This document shows, one piece after another, positions 7,988 through 15,491 of a DNA stretch of 27,336 nucleotides (position 1 is the first letter of the stretch; each line of letters begins with the position of its first letter). Made by a program: the position numbers and the translations under genes. Location of the stretch: assembly GCA_002499945.1 (NCBI GenBank), contig DKYP01000152.1:7920-35255 (forward strand), written 5' to 3'. Under the pieces are notes generated by a model. That model was not told where the DNA came from, made no database searches, and saw only the letters and a program-made list of their open reading frames with translations. The stretch comes from Lachnoclostridium sp. UBA7097. GTDB taxonomy: Bacteria; Bacillota; Clostridia; Lachnospirales; Lachnospiraceae.

Positions 7988-8956
7988 ATGGGTTTATTTA
8001 AAGATGATGACATAAGCGGCATGGAGGGTCTTGGCCTGGATGATGGTGAACTCGAGGGTTTCGGGGATGACAGCATTGACAAGGATTTATTAAACCAGAT
8101 TTTTGCTGATGACAGCGGCAGCCCTGATGACGCAGAGGATGCACATCTTGATGTTGACAGTGAGGATTTCTATCTTGATGATGATGCAAATGCCATAATT
8201 GGCGGGGCATACGGGAAAGATACTAAGGAAGAAGCAAAGGAAGAAGTTATAGAAGAAAAAGCAGCAGAAACTGTAGCCGGGGCGGATAACGAAGTACAGG
8301 CAGAAGAGAAAGAAACTGCCGTGGAGGCTGTGGAAGCGGAAAAAGAAACAGAAAGTGGAAAAAAAGAGGAAGGGAAAGCGGCAGCAGAAGTAAAGCCAGC
8401 AGAAGAGGTACAAGCAGAAACCCCTGCCCAGGATGCTATATCACCTATTTCTGTTAATGATGATTTTATAAATAATGAAGCCATGAAAGCTATGAATGAA
8501 GAGCGCCTGAATGGTACAGTAACAGTAATTACCCAGAATACAACTATTACAGGAAGTATTTCTTCTGATGGTTCGCTTGAAGTTATGGGTACAATTACAG
8601 GGGATATTGAGTGTGCAGGCAAGGTATATATACATGGCAGGGTATCAGGTGGTGTAGTTGCATCTGAAATATATGTAAATACACCTAAGCTTAATGGCGG
8701 GCTTATAAGTGAAGGCACTGTAAGGATTGGCGTAGGTACTGTGGTTTTAGGTGATGTTACAGGCACTTCTGCCTATATTGCAGGGGCAGTAAGAGGGAAT
8801 ATTGATATAGAAGGCCCTCTGGTTATTGAATCAACAGCTGTTTTAAAGGGTGATATCAAGGCACAGACAATTACTATAAAGTCTGGCGCAATAGTAGACG
8901 GGTACTGTTCACTTTACCAGACATCAGTTGATATGGAAAAGATTTTTGAAGAGTAA
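7988..8956 (+). CDS. Bactofilin family polymer-forming cytoskeletal protein
   Basis: A 322-residue protein with an acidic, low-complexity first half (about residues 1-165, rich in Glu, Ala, Asp, Lys and probably disordered) and a C-terminal bactofilin core (about 170-310). The core shows the repeating right-handed beta-helix pattern: short V/I-rich strands with G and D at turns, such as TITGSISSDGSLEVMGTI, GDIECAGKVYIHGRV and GDIKAQTITIKSGAIVDG. Bactofilins self-assemble into filaments that scaffold cell-shape or wall proteins. The acidic leader is longer than in typical bactofilins of 120-200 residues and may be a partner-binding tail. AGGAGG lies 7 bases before the start. It heads a run into pyrH and frr. 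Confidence 0.88.
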   Translation: MGLFKDDDISGMEGLGLDDGELEGFGDDSIDKDLLNQIFADDSGSPDDAEDAHLDVDSEDFYLDDDANAIIGGAYGKDTKEEAKEEVIEEKAAETVAGADNEVQAEEKETAVEAVEAEKETESGKKEEGKAAAEVKPAEEVQAETPAQDAISPISVNDDFINNEAMKAMNEERLNGTVTVITQNTTITGSISSDGSLEVMGTITGDIECAGKVYIHGRVSGGVVASEIYVNTPKLNGGLISEGTVRIGVGTVVLGDVTGTSAYIAGAVRGNIDIEGPLVIESTAVLKGDIKAQTITIKSGAIVDGYCSLYQTSVDMEKIFEE

Positions 8957-8989
8957 AAGGTATATAAATACCTGGTCAGGAGAAAGACA

Positions 8990-9694
8990 ATGGCAGAATA
9001 TAAGAGAGTGTTACTTAAGTTAAGTGGTGAAGCCCTTGCCGGCCCAAATAAAACCGGTTTTGATGAGGCTACCTGCCTTGGTGTTGCAAGACAGGTAAAG
9101 AAGCTTATAGATGCGGGTATAGAAACCGGGATAGTTACTGGCGGCGGGAATTTCTGGCGTGGGCGTACAAGTGAAAATATTGACCGTACAAAGGCAGACC
9201 AGATAGGCATGCTTGCAACTGTTATGAACTGTATATATGTTTCTGAGATTTTCCGTTCTGTGGGAATTATGACAAATGTGCTTACTCCATTTGAATGTGG
9301 TTCATTTACAAAGCTTTTTTCAAAAGACAGGGCAAATAAATATTTTTCAAAGGGAATGGCAGTATTTTTTGCAGGTGGTACGGGACACCCGTATTTTTCA
9401 ACAGATACATCAACAGTCCTGCGTGCTGTTGAGATAGAAGCAGATATAATTCTTTCTGCCAAATCAATTGACGGGGTTTATGATTCAGACCCTGCAATTA
9501 ACTCTTCAGCTAAAAAGTTTGATGTGATAAGTATAGATGATGTAATAAACAAGCGTCTTGGCGTTATCGACCTTGCAGCAGCGGTACTTTGTATGGAAAA
9601 CCATATGCCTATGATGATTTTCGGGTTAAATGAAGAAAACAGTATTGTAAATACTGTAAACGGTATAACTAAAGGTACCCTGGTTACTGCATAA
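8990..9694 (+). CDS. pyrH: UMP kinase
   Basis: A 234-residue cytoplasmic hexameric UMP kinase of the amino acid kinase fold, converting UMP and ATP to UDP and ADP for pyrimidine nucleotide synthesis. Diagnostic segments are KLSGEALAG at the N-terminus, the UMP-binding GGGNFWRG, GGTGHPYFSTDT in the centre, and the ATP-binding DGVYDSDP region. Full family length. AGGAG lies 8 bases before the start. It sits 33 bases after the bactofilin gene and 37 before frr. The pyrH-frr pair is conserved in bacteria, but the usual upstream rpsB-tsf is absent. Confidence 0.97.
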   Translation: MAEYKRVLLKLSGEALAGPNKTGFDEATCLGVARQVKKLIDAGIETGIVTGGGNFWRGRTSENIDRTKADQIGMLATVMNCIYVSEIFRSVGIMTNVLTPFECGSFTKLFSKDRANKYFSKGMAVFFAGGTGHPYFSTDTSTVLRAVEIEADIILSAKSIDGVYDSDPAINSSAKKFDVISIDDVINKRLGVIDLAAAVLCMENHMPMMIFGLNEENSIVNTVNGITKGTLVTA

Positions 9695-9731
9695 ATAAAA
9701 GAAAGCCGGTTGCGGCAGAATGGAGAATAAA

Positions 9732-10286
9732 ATGAGTGTTGAATTAAAACAGTTTGAGGATAAGATGGAGAAGTCAGTTGAAAACCTTGCAAGTGACTAT
9801 ACTACAATACGTGCAGGGCGTGCTAACCCACATGTGCTTGATAAAATTACAGTGGATTATTATGGTGCACCGTCAAACCTCCAGTCAGTTGCAAATATTT
9901 CTGTATCAGAAGCACGTACCCTTGTAATACAGCCATGGGAACCGAGCCTTATTAAGGAGATTGAGAAAGCAATACTTGTATCTGACTTAGGGCTTACCCC
10001 TAACAATGACGGCAAGGTTATACGCCTTTCATTCCCTGAACTTACAGAGGAAAGGCGTAAGGAATTAGTTAAAGATGTAAAGAAAAAAGGCGAAGACAGC
10101 AAAATTGCAGTAAGAAATATACGCAGGGATGCCAATGATATGGTAAAGAAACAGCAGAAAGCTAATGAAATCTCAGAAGATGAGCAGAAAGATGCAGAAA
10201 CAAGCATACAAAAGATGACAGATGAATATGTAAGTAAAATTGAAAATATGGTTGATGAAAAATCAAAGGAAATTATGACTGTATAG
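9732..10286 (+). CDS. frr: Ribosome recycling factor
   Basis: A 184-residue ribosome recycling factor, which with EF-G splits the post-termination ribosome. The canonical TIRAGRANPHVLDKITVDYYG segment near the N-terminus, the VQPWEPSLIKEIEKAI-type region and the KVIRLSFPELTEERRKELVK hinge region are all present. The long C-terminal helices are charged as expected. I prefer the ATG at 9732 because GGAG lies 7 bases before it. An in-frame ATG at 9720 would add MENK and overlaps that site. It follows pyrH as in most genomes. Instead of uppS and cdsA, leuC follows. Confidence 0.96.
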   Translation: MSVELKQFEDKMEKSVENLASDYTTIRAGRANPHVLDKITVDYYGAPSNLQSVANISVSEARTLVIQPWEPSLIKEIEKAILVSDLGLTPNNDGKVIRLSFPELTEERRKELVKDVKKKGEDSKIAVRNIRRDANDMVKKQQKANEISEDEQKDAETSIQKMTDEYVSKIENMVDEKSKEIMTV

Positions 10287-10305
10287 AAAAACCATATATA
10301 ACCAG

Positions 10306-10335
10306 ATGCCAGGCGGCAGAAACCGTTTCTGGCAT
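10306..10335 (+). promoter_or_regulatory. Hairpin between frr and leuC
   Basis: ATGCCAG at 10306-10312 pairs with CTGGCAT at 10329-10335, with an additional GCGG/CCG pairing possible inside. There is no T tract after it, so it is a leader or processing hairpin rather than a clear terminator. It lies 16 bases before the leuC ribosome binding site. Confidence 0.4.
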
Positions 10336-10364
10336 TCTTGGGTTTAAACAAGGAGGAAAAACAA

Positions 10365-11630
10365 ATGGGAATGACTATGACACAGAAAATCCTGGCGGCA
10401 CATGCAGGTCTGCCATCTGTCGAGGCAGGACAGCTTATAGAAGCAAACCTTGATTTAGTGCTTGCCAATGATATTACAGGGCCTGTTGCAATCCATGAGG
10501 CAGACAAGCTGGATAAAAAGACAGTATTTGATAAAGATAAGGTAGTGTTTGTGCCCGACCATTTTGCACCAAATAAGGATATTAAATCCGCAGAACATTG
10601 CAAATGTGTACGTGAATATGCAAAAGCACATGATATTACCAACTATTTTGAAGTAGGGCAGATGGGCATTGAACATGCACTCCTTCCAGAGAAAGGGCTT
10701 ATAGTTGCAGGTGAAACATGCATAGGCGCTGATTCCCATACATGTACATATGGGGCGCTTGGGGCATTTTCTACAGGTGTAGGCAGCACAGACATGGGAT
10801 GCGCTATGATAACAGGGCAGACATGGTTTAAAGTGCCATCTGCAATTAAGGTTATCCTGACGGGCAAGCCTTCTAAATGGGTAAGCGGCAAGGATGTTAT
10901 ACTCCATCTTATAGGGATGATTGGTGTTGACGGGGCTTTATACCGTTCACTTGAATTTACAGGTGACGGCGTGGCAAACCTTTCAATGGATGACCGTTTT
11001 GCCATTGCCAACATGGCTATTGAAGCAGGTGCAAAGAATGGCATTTTCCCTGTTGATGACAAGACAATAGCATATATGGAAGAACATTCCAAAAAGAAAT
11101 ATACTGTATATGAAGCAGATGCAGATGCTGTATATGATGAAGAATATACTATTGATTTAAGCGCACTTGAACCAACTGTGGCATTCCCGCACCTTCCTGA
11201 AAATACTAAAACTGTAAGTGAGGCTGGTGAAGTTAAAATTGACCAGGTTGTTATCGGTTCATGTACAAATGGGCGTATAGAGGATTTGCGTGTTGCCGCA
11301 GAGGTAATTAAAGGGCATAAAGTTGCGGAAGGCATAAGGGTTATTGTAATCCCTGCCACACAGGCAATTTACCTTAAAGCTATTGAGGAAGGGCTTGTAC
11401 AGGCATTTGTGGAAGCTGGTGCAATCGTCAGCACACCTACATGCGGGCCTTGCCTTGGCGGCTATATGGGAATACTTGCAGCAGGTGAAAGGGCAGTTTC
11501 TACAACAAACCGCAACTTCGTGGGACGTATGGGCCATGTAGATTCAGAAGTTTACCTTGCAAGCCCTGCGGTTGCAGCAGCAAGTGCAGTAACAGGAAAG
11601 ATTTCGCAGCCTTCTGACTTAGGCTTATAA
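10365..11630 (+). CDS. leuC: 3-isopropylmalate dehydratase, large subunit
   Basis: A 421-residue large subunit of isopropylmalate isomerase, which with LeuD isomerises 2-isopropylmalate to 3-isopropylmalate in leucine synthesis. The three [4Fe-4S] ligands are visible: C300 in GSCTNG, and C360 and C363 in TCGPCLGG. GADSHTCTYGALGAFSTGVGSTD and other aconitase-superfamily blocks are intact. The length matches the short LeuC/HacA-like form common in clostridia and archaea. The start at 10365 has AGGAGGA 7 bases upstream; a TTG at 10338 would extend it by 9 residues but translates the binding site. leuD follows by 22 bases. leuA and leuB are not in the window. Confidence 0.95.
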   Translation: MGMTMTQKILAAHAGLPSVEAGQLIEANLDLVLANDITGPVAIHEADKLDKKTVFDKDKVVFVPDHFAPNKDIKSAEHCKCVREYAKAHDITNYFEVGQMGIEHALLPEKGLIVAGETCIGADSHTCTYGALGAFSTGVGSTDMGCAMITGQTWFKVPSAIKVILTGKPSKWVSGKDVILHLIGMIGVDGALYRSLEFTGDGVANLSMDDRFAIANMAIEAGAKNGIFPVDDKTIAYMEEHSKKKYTVYEADADAVYDEEYTIDLSALEPTVAFPHLPENTKTVSEAGEVKIDQVVIGSCTNGRIEDLRVAAEVIKGHKVAEGIRVIVIPATQAIYLKAIEEGLVQAFVEAGAIVSTPTCGPCLGGYMGILAAGERAVSTTNRNFVGRMGHVDSEVYLASPAVAAASAVTGKISQPSDLGL

Positions 11631-11652
11631 TACATTAAATGGAGGAATTATT

Positions 11653-12144
11653 ATGAAAGCATGTGGCATAGTCCATAAATATGGTGATAATGTAGATACA
11701 GATGTAATTATCCCGGCAAGATACCTTAATTCATCAGACCCTTCTGAACTTGCCAAAAGCTGTATGGAAGATATAGACCCGGATTTTGTAAAACGTGTTA
11801 AAAAGGGCGATATTATGGTTGCAAATAAAAACTTCGGCTGTGGTTCATCACGTGAACATGCACCTATAGCAATTAAAGCATCAGGCATAAGCTGTGTTAT
11901 TGCAGAAACATTTGCAAGGATATTTTACCGTAATGCAATTAATATAGGGCTTCCTATTATTGAGTGCCCTGAAGCAGCAAAGGCAATAGAAGCAGGCGAT
12001 ACAGTTGAAATTGATTTTGACAGCGGCATGATTTATGACAAGACAAAGGGTACAGAGTATAAAGGGCAGGCATTCCCGCCGTTTATGCAGAAAATTATTG
12101 AAGCAGAAGGCCTTGTTAATTATATTAACCAGAAAGAAGCATAA
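11653..12144 (+). CDS. leuD: 3-isopropylmalate dehydratase, small subunit
   Basis: A 163-residue small (swivelling) subunit that completes the LeuCD isomerase. The active-site loop NFGCGSSREHAPIAIKASG and the YGDNVDTDVIIPARYL opening are diagnostic. The compact size matches the clostridial and archaeal type rather than the roughly 200-residue enteric LeuD, in keeping with the LeuC form. A GGAGG lies 7-8 bases before the ATG. It is co-directional with leuC and sits 43 bases before the cytidylyltransferase gene. Confidence 0.95.
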   Translation: MKACGIVHKYGDNVDTDVIIPARYLNSSDPSELAKSCMEDIDPDFVKRVKKGDIMVANKNFGCGSSREHAPIAIKASGISCVIAETFARIFYRNAINIGLPIIECPEAAKAIEAGDTVEIDFDSGMIYDKTKGTEYKGQAFPPFMQKIIEAEGLVNYINQKEA

Positions 12145-12187
12145 AAATATAGAACAGATAACTTTATAAACAGAAAGAGGTACGTTA

Positions 12188-12904
12188 ATGGTTTTTGCCC
12201 TTGTACTGGCAGGCGGGACGGGAAGCCGTATGGGAAATAATGGTAAACCAAAGCAGTTCCTTAACGCCTGTGGAAAGCCGGTAATAATCCATACACTTGA
12301 TAAGTTTTTAAAACATGGCGGTTTTGAAAAGATTATTGTACTCTGCCCCTCTGAATGGGTTTCTTATGCACAGGAAATTATACAAAAATATTCTGGCGGG
12401 TATATGGAAGATATAGCTGTTATTACTGGCGGCAAGAGCCGTAATGATACTATAATGGCTGGTATTAATTATATTGCGGATAATTACGGGCTTGCTGGTG
12501 ACACAATAATTGTTACACATGATGCAGCAAGGCCTTTTATAAATAACCGCATAATTGATGAAAATATAGAAATGGCATTAAAATACGGGGCAGCTACTAC
12601 AGCTGTGCCTGCAACAGATACAATACTTTACTGTCCTGGTGGCAAAACCGTGGAAAGCATTACTGACAGGTCTGCATTATATATGTGCCAGACCCCTCAA
12701 ACCTTTTATGCAAAAAAACTTTATGAACTATATAATGCTTTAAGTGACAGTGAAAAGGAAAAGTTTACAGATACATCAGGCATATTTGCCAGCCAGAAAC
12801 TTCCTGTAGGGATTGTACAGGGGGAAATGTATAATTTTAAAATCACATATCCTAATGACCTGGTAATTGCAGAGGAGTATATAAGGCAGGGAATTGTGCA
12901 ATAA
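12188..12904 (+). CDS. IspD/TarI-type cytidylyltransferase
   Basis: A 238-residue CTP-dependent sugar-alcohol phosphate cytidylyltransferase. The N-terminal LAGGTGSRMGNNGKPKQFL is the CTP-binding loop; GGKSRNDTIMAGI and VTHDAARPF follow. The family covers IspD (methylerythritol phosphate, isoprenoid synthesis) and TarI (ribitol 5-phosphate, teichoic acid synthesis). Several stretches look more TarI-like: SEWVSYAQEIIQKY, NDTIMAGI (IspD usually has a QESV-type motif), CQTPQTF, and GEMYNFKITYPNDL near the end. No TarJ-type dehydrogenase or MEP-pathway gene is adjacent, so the substrate stays open. AGAGG lies 7 bases before the ATG. Confidence 0.85.
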   Translation: MVFALVLAGGTGSRMGNNGKPKQFLNACGKPVIIHTLDKFLKHGGFEKIIVLCPSEWVSYAQEIIQKYSGGYMEDIAVITGGKSRNDTIMAGINYIADNYGLAGDTIIVTHDAARPFINNRIIDENIEMALKYGAATTAVPATDTILYCPGGKTVESITDRSALYMCQTPQTFYAKKLYELYNALSDSEKEKFTDTSGIFASQKLPVGIVQGEMYNFKITYPNDLVIAEEYIRQGIVQ

Positions 12905-12943
12905 TATGCCAGGTGTTATTACAATAACTATGGAGGAAACATT

Positions 12944-13309
12944 ATGGAAGTTACAGTTTTATGTTATTCTAAATGTTCTACATGTAAAAAAGCCCTTAAA
13001 TGGCTTGAGGAAAACGGGATTGCATATAATGAACGCCCTATAAAGGAAGAAAACCCATCTAAGGAAGAACTGGCAGAATGGTATAAGAAAAGCGGGCTGC
13101 CTTTAAAACGCTTCTTTAATACAAGCGGCACTTTATATAAAGAATTAAAGTTAAAGGATAAGCTGCCAGGTATGGGTGAAGAAGAGCAGTTAGAGCTGCT
13201 TTCCACAGACGGCATGCTTGTAAAAAGACCACTGGTTATAGCAGGTAATACAATTTTAACAGGATTTAAAGAAGATGAATGGAAGGTTCTTCTGGAGGAT
13301 GGCTTTTAA
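12944..13309 (+). CDS. ArsC/Spx-family thioredoxin-fold protein
   Basis: A 121-residue protein of the arsenate reductase (ArsC)/Spx/YffB family. A CSTC redox pair occupies residues 10-13, within CYSKCSTCKKALKWLEENGI. The family's later LVKRPLVIAGNTILTGFKEDEW block, containing the conserved RP, is intact. Members are either glutaredoxin-coupled arsenate reductases or Spx-like RNA polymerase-binding stress regulators; the CxxC and the length allow either. No ars operon genes are nearby, so a housekeeping redox role seems more likely than arsenic resistance. The stop codon overlaps the queA start (TAATG), so translation is coupled. Confidence 0.85.
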   Translation: MEVTVLCYSKCSTCKKALKWLEENGIAYNERPIKEENPSKEELAEWYKKSGLPLKRFFNTSGTLYKELKLKDKLPGMGEEEQLELLSTDGMLVKRPLVIAGNTILTGFKEDEWKVLLEDGF

Positions 13310-14472
13310 TGAAAACTTCTGATTTTTACTATGACCTGCCAGAAGAACTTATTGCACAGGACCCGTCAGAGCGCAGGGATGCATCAAGGCTTCTGGTTAT
13401 AAACAGAAAAACCGGGCAAAGGGAGCATAAGGTTTTCCATGATATTACAGATTACCTTGTACCTGGTGACTGCCTTGTAATAAATAATACAAAAGTCATT
13501 CCTGCAAGGCTTCTTGGACAGCGTAAGGAGACTGGCGGCAAAGTTGAGGTGCTTCTCCTTAAATGTAAAGGAAATGATATATGGGAAACCCTTGTCAAAC
13601 CTGGCAAAAAAGCAAGGCCTGGTGACAAGCTTGTATTTGGCGGGGGGCTTCTTAATGCAGAAGTCCTTGAGGTAATAGATGATGGCAACCGGCTTGTAAA
13701 GTTTGAATATAATGGTATTTTTGAGGAAATACTTGACAGGCTTGGACAGATGCCGCTTCCCCCGTATATTACACATAAACTTAAGGATAAGAACCGTTAC
13801 CAGACAGTTTATGCAAAATATGAAGGTTCTGCTGCTGCACCGACGGCAGGGTTGCATTTCACAGAGGAGCTTTTAAAAGAGATTGAAAATAAAGGTGTAA
13901 ATATTGCAAAAGTCACCCTTCATGTAGGGCTTGGCACTTTCAGGCCTGTTAAATCTGATAATATTGAAAACCACCATATGCACACAGAAGAATACCATGT
14001 CAGTAAAGAGGCAGCAGATTTAATTAATAATACTAAGAAAAACGGTGGAAGGGTTATATGCACAGGGACAACAAGCCTGAGGACAGTTGAAGCGGCAGCA
14101 GGAGAGTATGGCATTATAAAACCTGGCGGAGGGGATACAGATATTTTTATCTATCCCGGCTACCAGTTTAAAATTGCAGATGCACTAATAACTAACTTCC
14201 ACCTGCCAGAGTCAACACTCCTTATGCTTGTATCTGCACTTGAGGGGCAGAATGAAATTATGGCAGCTTACAAAGAGGCAGTTTCCCTTAAATACCGCTT
14301 TTTTTCATTTGGTGATGCAATGTTTATGGAAATAAGAAGGCTGGTTTATAATACTGATGGCACATATAACCAGAAGTATTATACAGAAAATGGGGAGCTT
14401 AAACTTCCATACAGCCAGTATTTGCAGGAAGAAGACAAATACAGGGAACAAGCATTACAACAGATACCTTAA
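13309..14472 (+). CDS. queA: tRNA preQ1(34) S-adenosylmethionine ribosyltransferase-isomerase with C-terminal extension
   Basis: QueA transfers and isomerises the ribosyl group of SAM onto preQ1 in tRNA to give epoxyqueuosine. The family blocks are all here: DFYYDLPEELIAQDP at the start, LVINRKTG, VINNTKVIPARL, GSAAAPTAGLHFT, HVGLGTFRPV and NFHLPESTLLMLVSA, then FGDAMF near residue 340, where QueA normally ends. This protein continues for 47 more residues (387 in all) with a charged, Tyr- and Gln-rich tail of no recognised family. The start at 13309 overlaps the stop of the preceding gene. No queuosine transport or tgt gene is in the window. Confidence 0.94.
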   Translation: MKTSDFYYDLPEELIAQDPSERRDASRLLVINRKTGQREHKVFHDITDYLVPGDCLVINNTKVIPARLLGQRKETGGKVEVLLLKCKGNDIWETLVKPGKKARPGDKLVFGGGLLNAEVLEVIDDGNRLVKFEYNGIFEEILDRLGQMPLPPYITHKLKDKNRYQTVYAKYEGSAAAPTAGLHFTEELLKEIENKGVNIAKVTLHVGLGTFRPVKSDNIENHHMHTEEYHVSKEAADLINNTKKNGGRVICTGTTSLRTVEAAAGEYGIIKPGGGDTDIFIYPGYQFKIADALITNFHLPESTLLMLVSALEGQNEIMAAYKEAVSLKYRFFSFGDAMFMEIRRLVYNTDGTYNQKYYTENGELKLPYSQYLQEEDKYREQALQQIP

Positions 14473-14516
14473 CTTTGGGCTTTGTGGTAATATAAATGGC
14501 AGCAGGGGGGATTTCT

Positions 14517-15437
14517 ATGGACAAAAAAATGTTATTTGTATACAATCCTATGGCAGGTAAAGAGCAGATACGTAATAACCTTTCAGATATTATACAGGTT
14601 TTTTGCAATGCAGGTTTTGAAATTACAATATTTGCTACACAAAGTACAGGTGATGCCACAAGAATAGTAGAAGAGCATGGAATGGATTATAACTATGTTA
14701 TATGTTCCGGTGGTGATGGTACTATGAATGAAGTAGCAACAGGGCTTATGAGGCTTGAAAGATGCCCTGTCTGCGGTTATATACCAGCAGGCACTGTAAA
14801 TGATTTTGCATCAAGCCTTAAAATACCTAAAGTAATGAAAGATGCTGCTGAACTTATAACTTATGGAAGCATATTTGAATGTGACATGGGAAAGTTTAAT
14901 GATAAAAACTTTACATATGTTGCAGGATTTGGTGCATTTACAGAAGTTTCATACCAGACACCCCAGGAATGGAAAAATGCACTTGGCAAAGCCGCATATT
15001 TTGTGGAAGCATTAAAGCACATAGCAGATATAAAACCACACCATATGTTAATAAAGAGTGGTGATGAGTTATATGAAGATACATTTATATTAGGGCTTAT
15101 AAGCAACTCTGTGTCTGTTGCAGGATTTAAGGCATACAGCAAGAAAAACATTAAAATGGATGATGGCAAATTTGAAGCTATTTTTATACGCAACCCTAAA
15201 AACCCTATAGAAATACAACAAGTTTTAAATTCCCTGCTCTCAAAGCAGCTTGATGCCCCGCAGATACTATATTTAAGCAGCCGCAGTATTTCTATTACAA
15301 GTGATGATGATGTACAATGGACACTTGACGGTGAGGACGGCGGCATATGCAGTTATGCAGAAATAGAAAATTTAAAACAGGCACTTCCGATAATCTGTGA
15401 CAGGTGCGCATATGCAGAAGTTTCATGCAAATATTAA
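14517..15437 (+). CDS. YegS/DagK-type diacylglycerol or lipid kinase
   Basis: A 306-residue soluble lipid kinase of the diacylglycerol kinase catalytic-domain family (DgkB/YegS/BmrU type). The nucleotide-binding VYNPMAGKEQIRNNL is at the N-terminus, SGGDGTMNEVATGL near residue 65 is the catalytic glycine-rich loop, and PAGTVNDFASSL follows as in the family. The C-terminal half is the expected beta-rich lid. Family members phosphorylate diacylglycerol or related lipids, recycling them into phospholipid synthesis. The ATG at 14517 is preceded by AGGGGGGAT at good spacing; an in-frame ATG at 14496 lacks a site. It lies 44 bases after queA and ends at a strong hairpin. Confidence 0.93.
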   Translation: MDKKMLFVYNPMAGKEQIRNNLSDIIQVFCNAGFEITIFATQSTGDATRIVEEHGMDYNYVICSGGDGTMNEVATGLMRLERCPVCGYIPAGTVNDFASSLKIPKVMKDAAELITYGSIFECDMGKFNDKNFTYVAGFGAFTEVSYQTPQEWKNALGKAAYFVEALKHIADIKPHHMLIKSGDELYEDTFILGLISNSVSVAGFKAYSKKNIKMDDGKFEAIFIRNPKNPIEIQQVLNSLLSKQLDAPQILYLSSRSISITSDDDVQWTLDGEDGGICSYAEIENLKQALPIICDRCAYAEVSCKY

Positions 15438-15450
15438 AAATTATAAAATA

Positions 15451-15491
15451 ACAAGTGCAATGGATGACGGTTTGTCATCCATTGCACTTGT
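15451..15491. terminator. 18-bp perfect hairpin between convergent genes
   Basis: ACAAGTGCAATGGATGAC at 15451-15468 pairs perfectly with its complement at 15474-15491 around the 5-base loop GGTTT. On the minus strand it is followed by the T-rich TTATTTTATAATTTTT, so it reads as the terminator of the histidine kinase operon. On the plus strand it is A-rich before and lacks T's after, but may still end or stabilise the lipid kinase transcript. The last codons and stop of the kinase gene lie within the stem. Confidence 0.8.

Noticed and set aside
8170..8766. Ser/Thr/Ala-rich minus-strand open frame of 198 codons opposite the bactofilin gene
   Set aside because: Its composition is the mirror of the bactofilin's acidic repeats and valine-rich strands; no start signal or recognisable protein.
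10338..10364. TTG start extending LeuC by 9 residues
   Set aside because: It would translate through the AGGAGGA ribosome binding site of the ATG at 10365.
12944..13309. Arsenic-resistance role for the ArsC-like gene
   Set aside because: No arsR, arsB or acr3 nearby; the family also includes Spx-like regulators and the gene sits in a housekeeping run.
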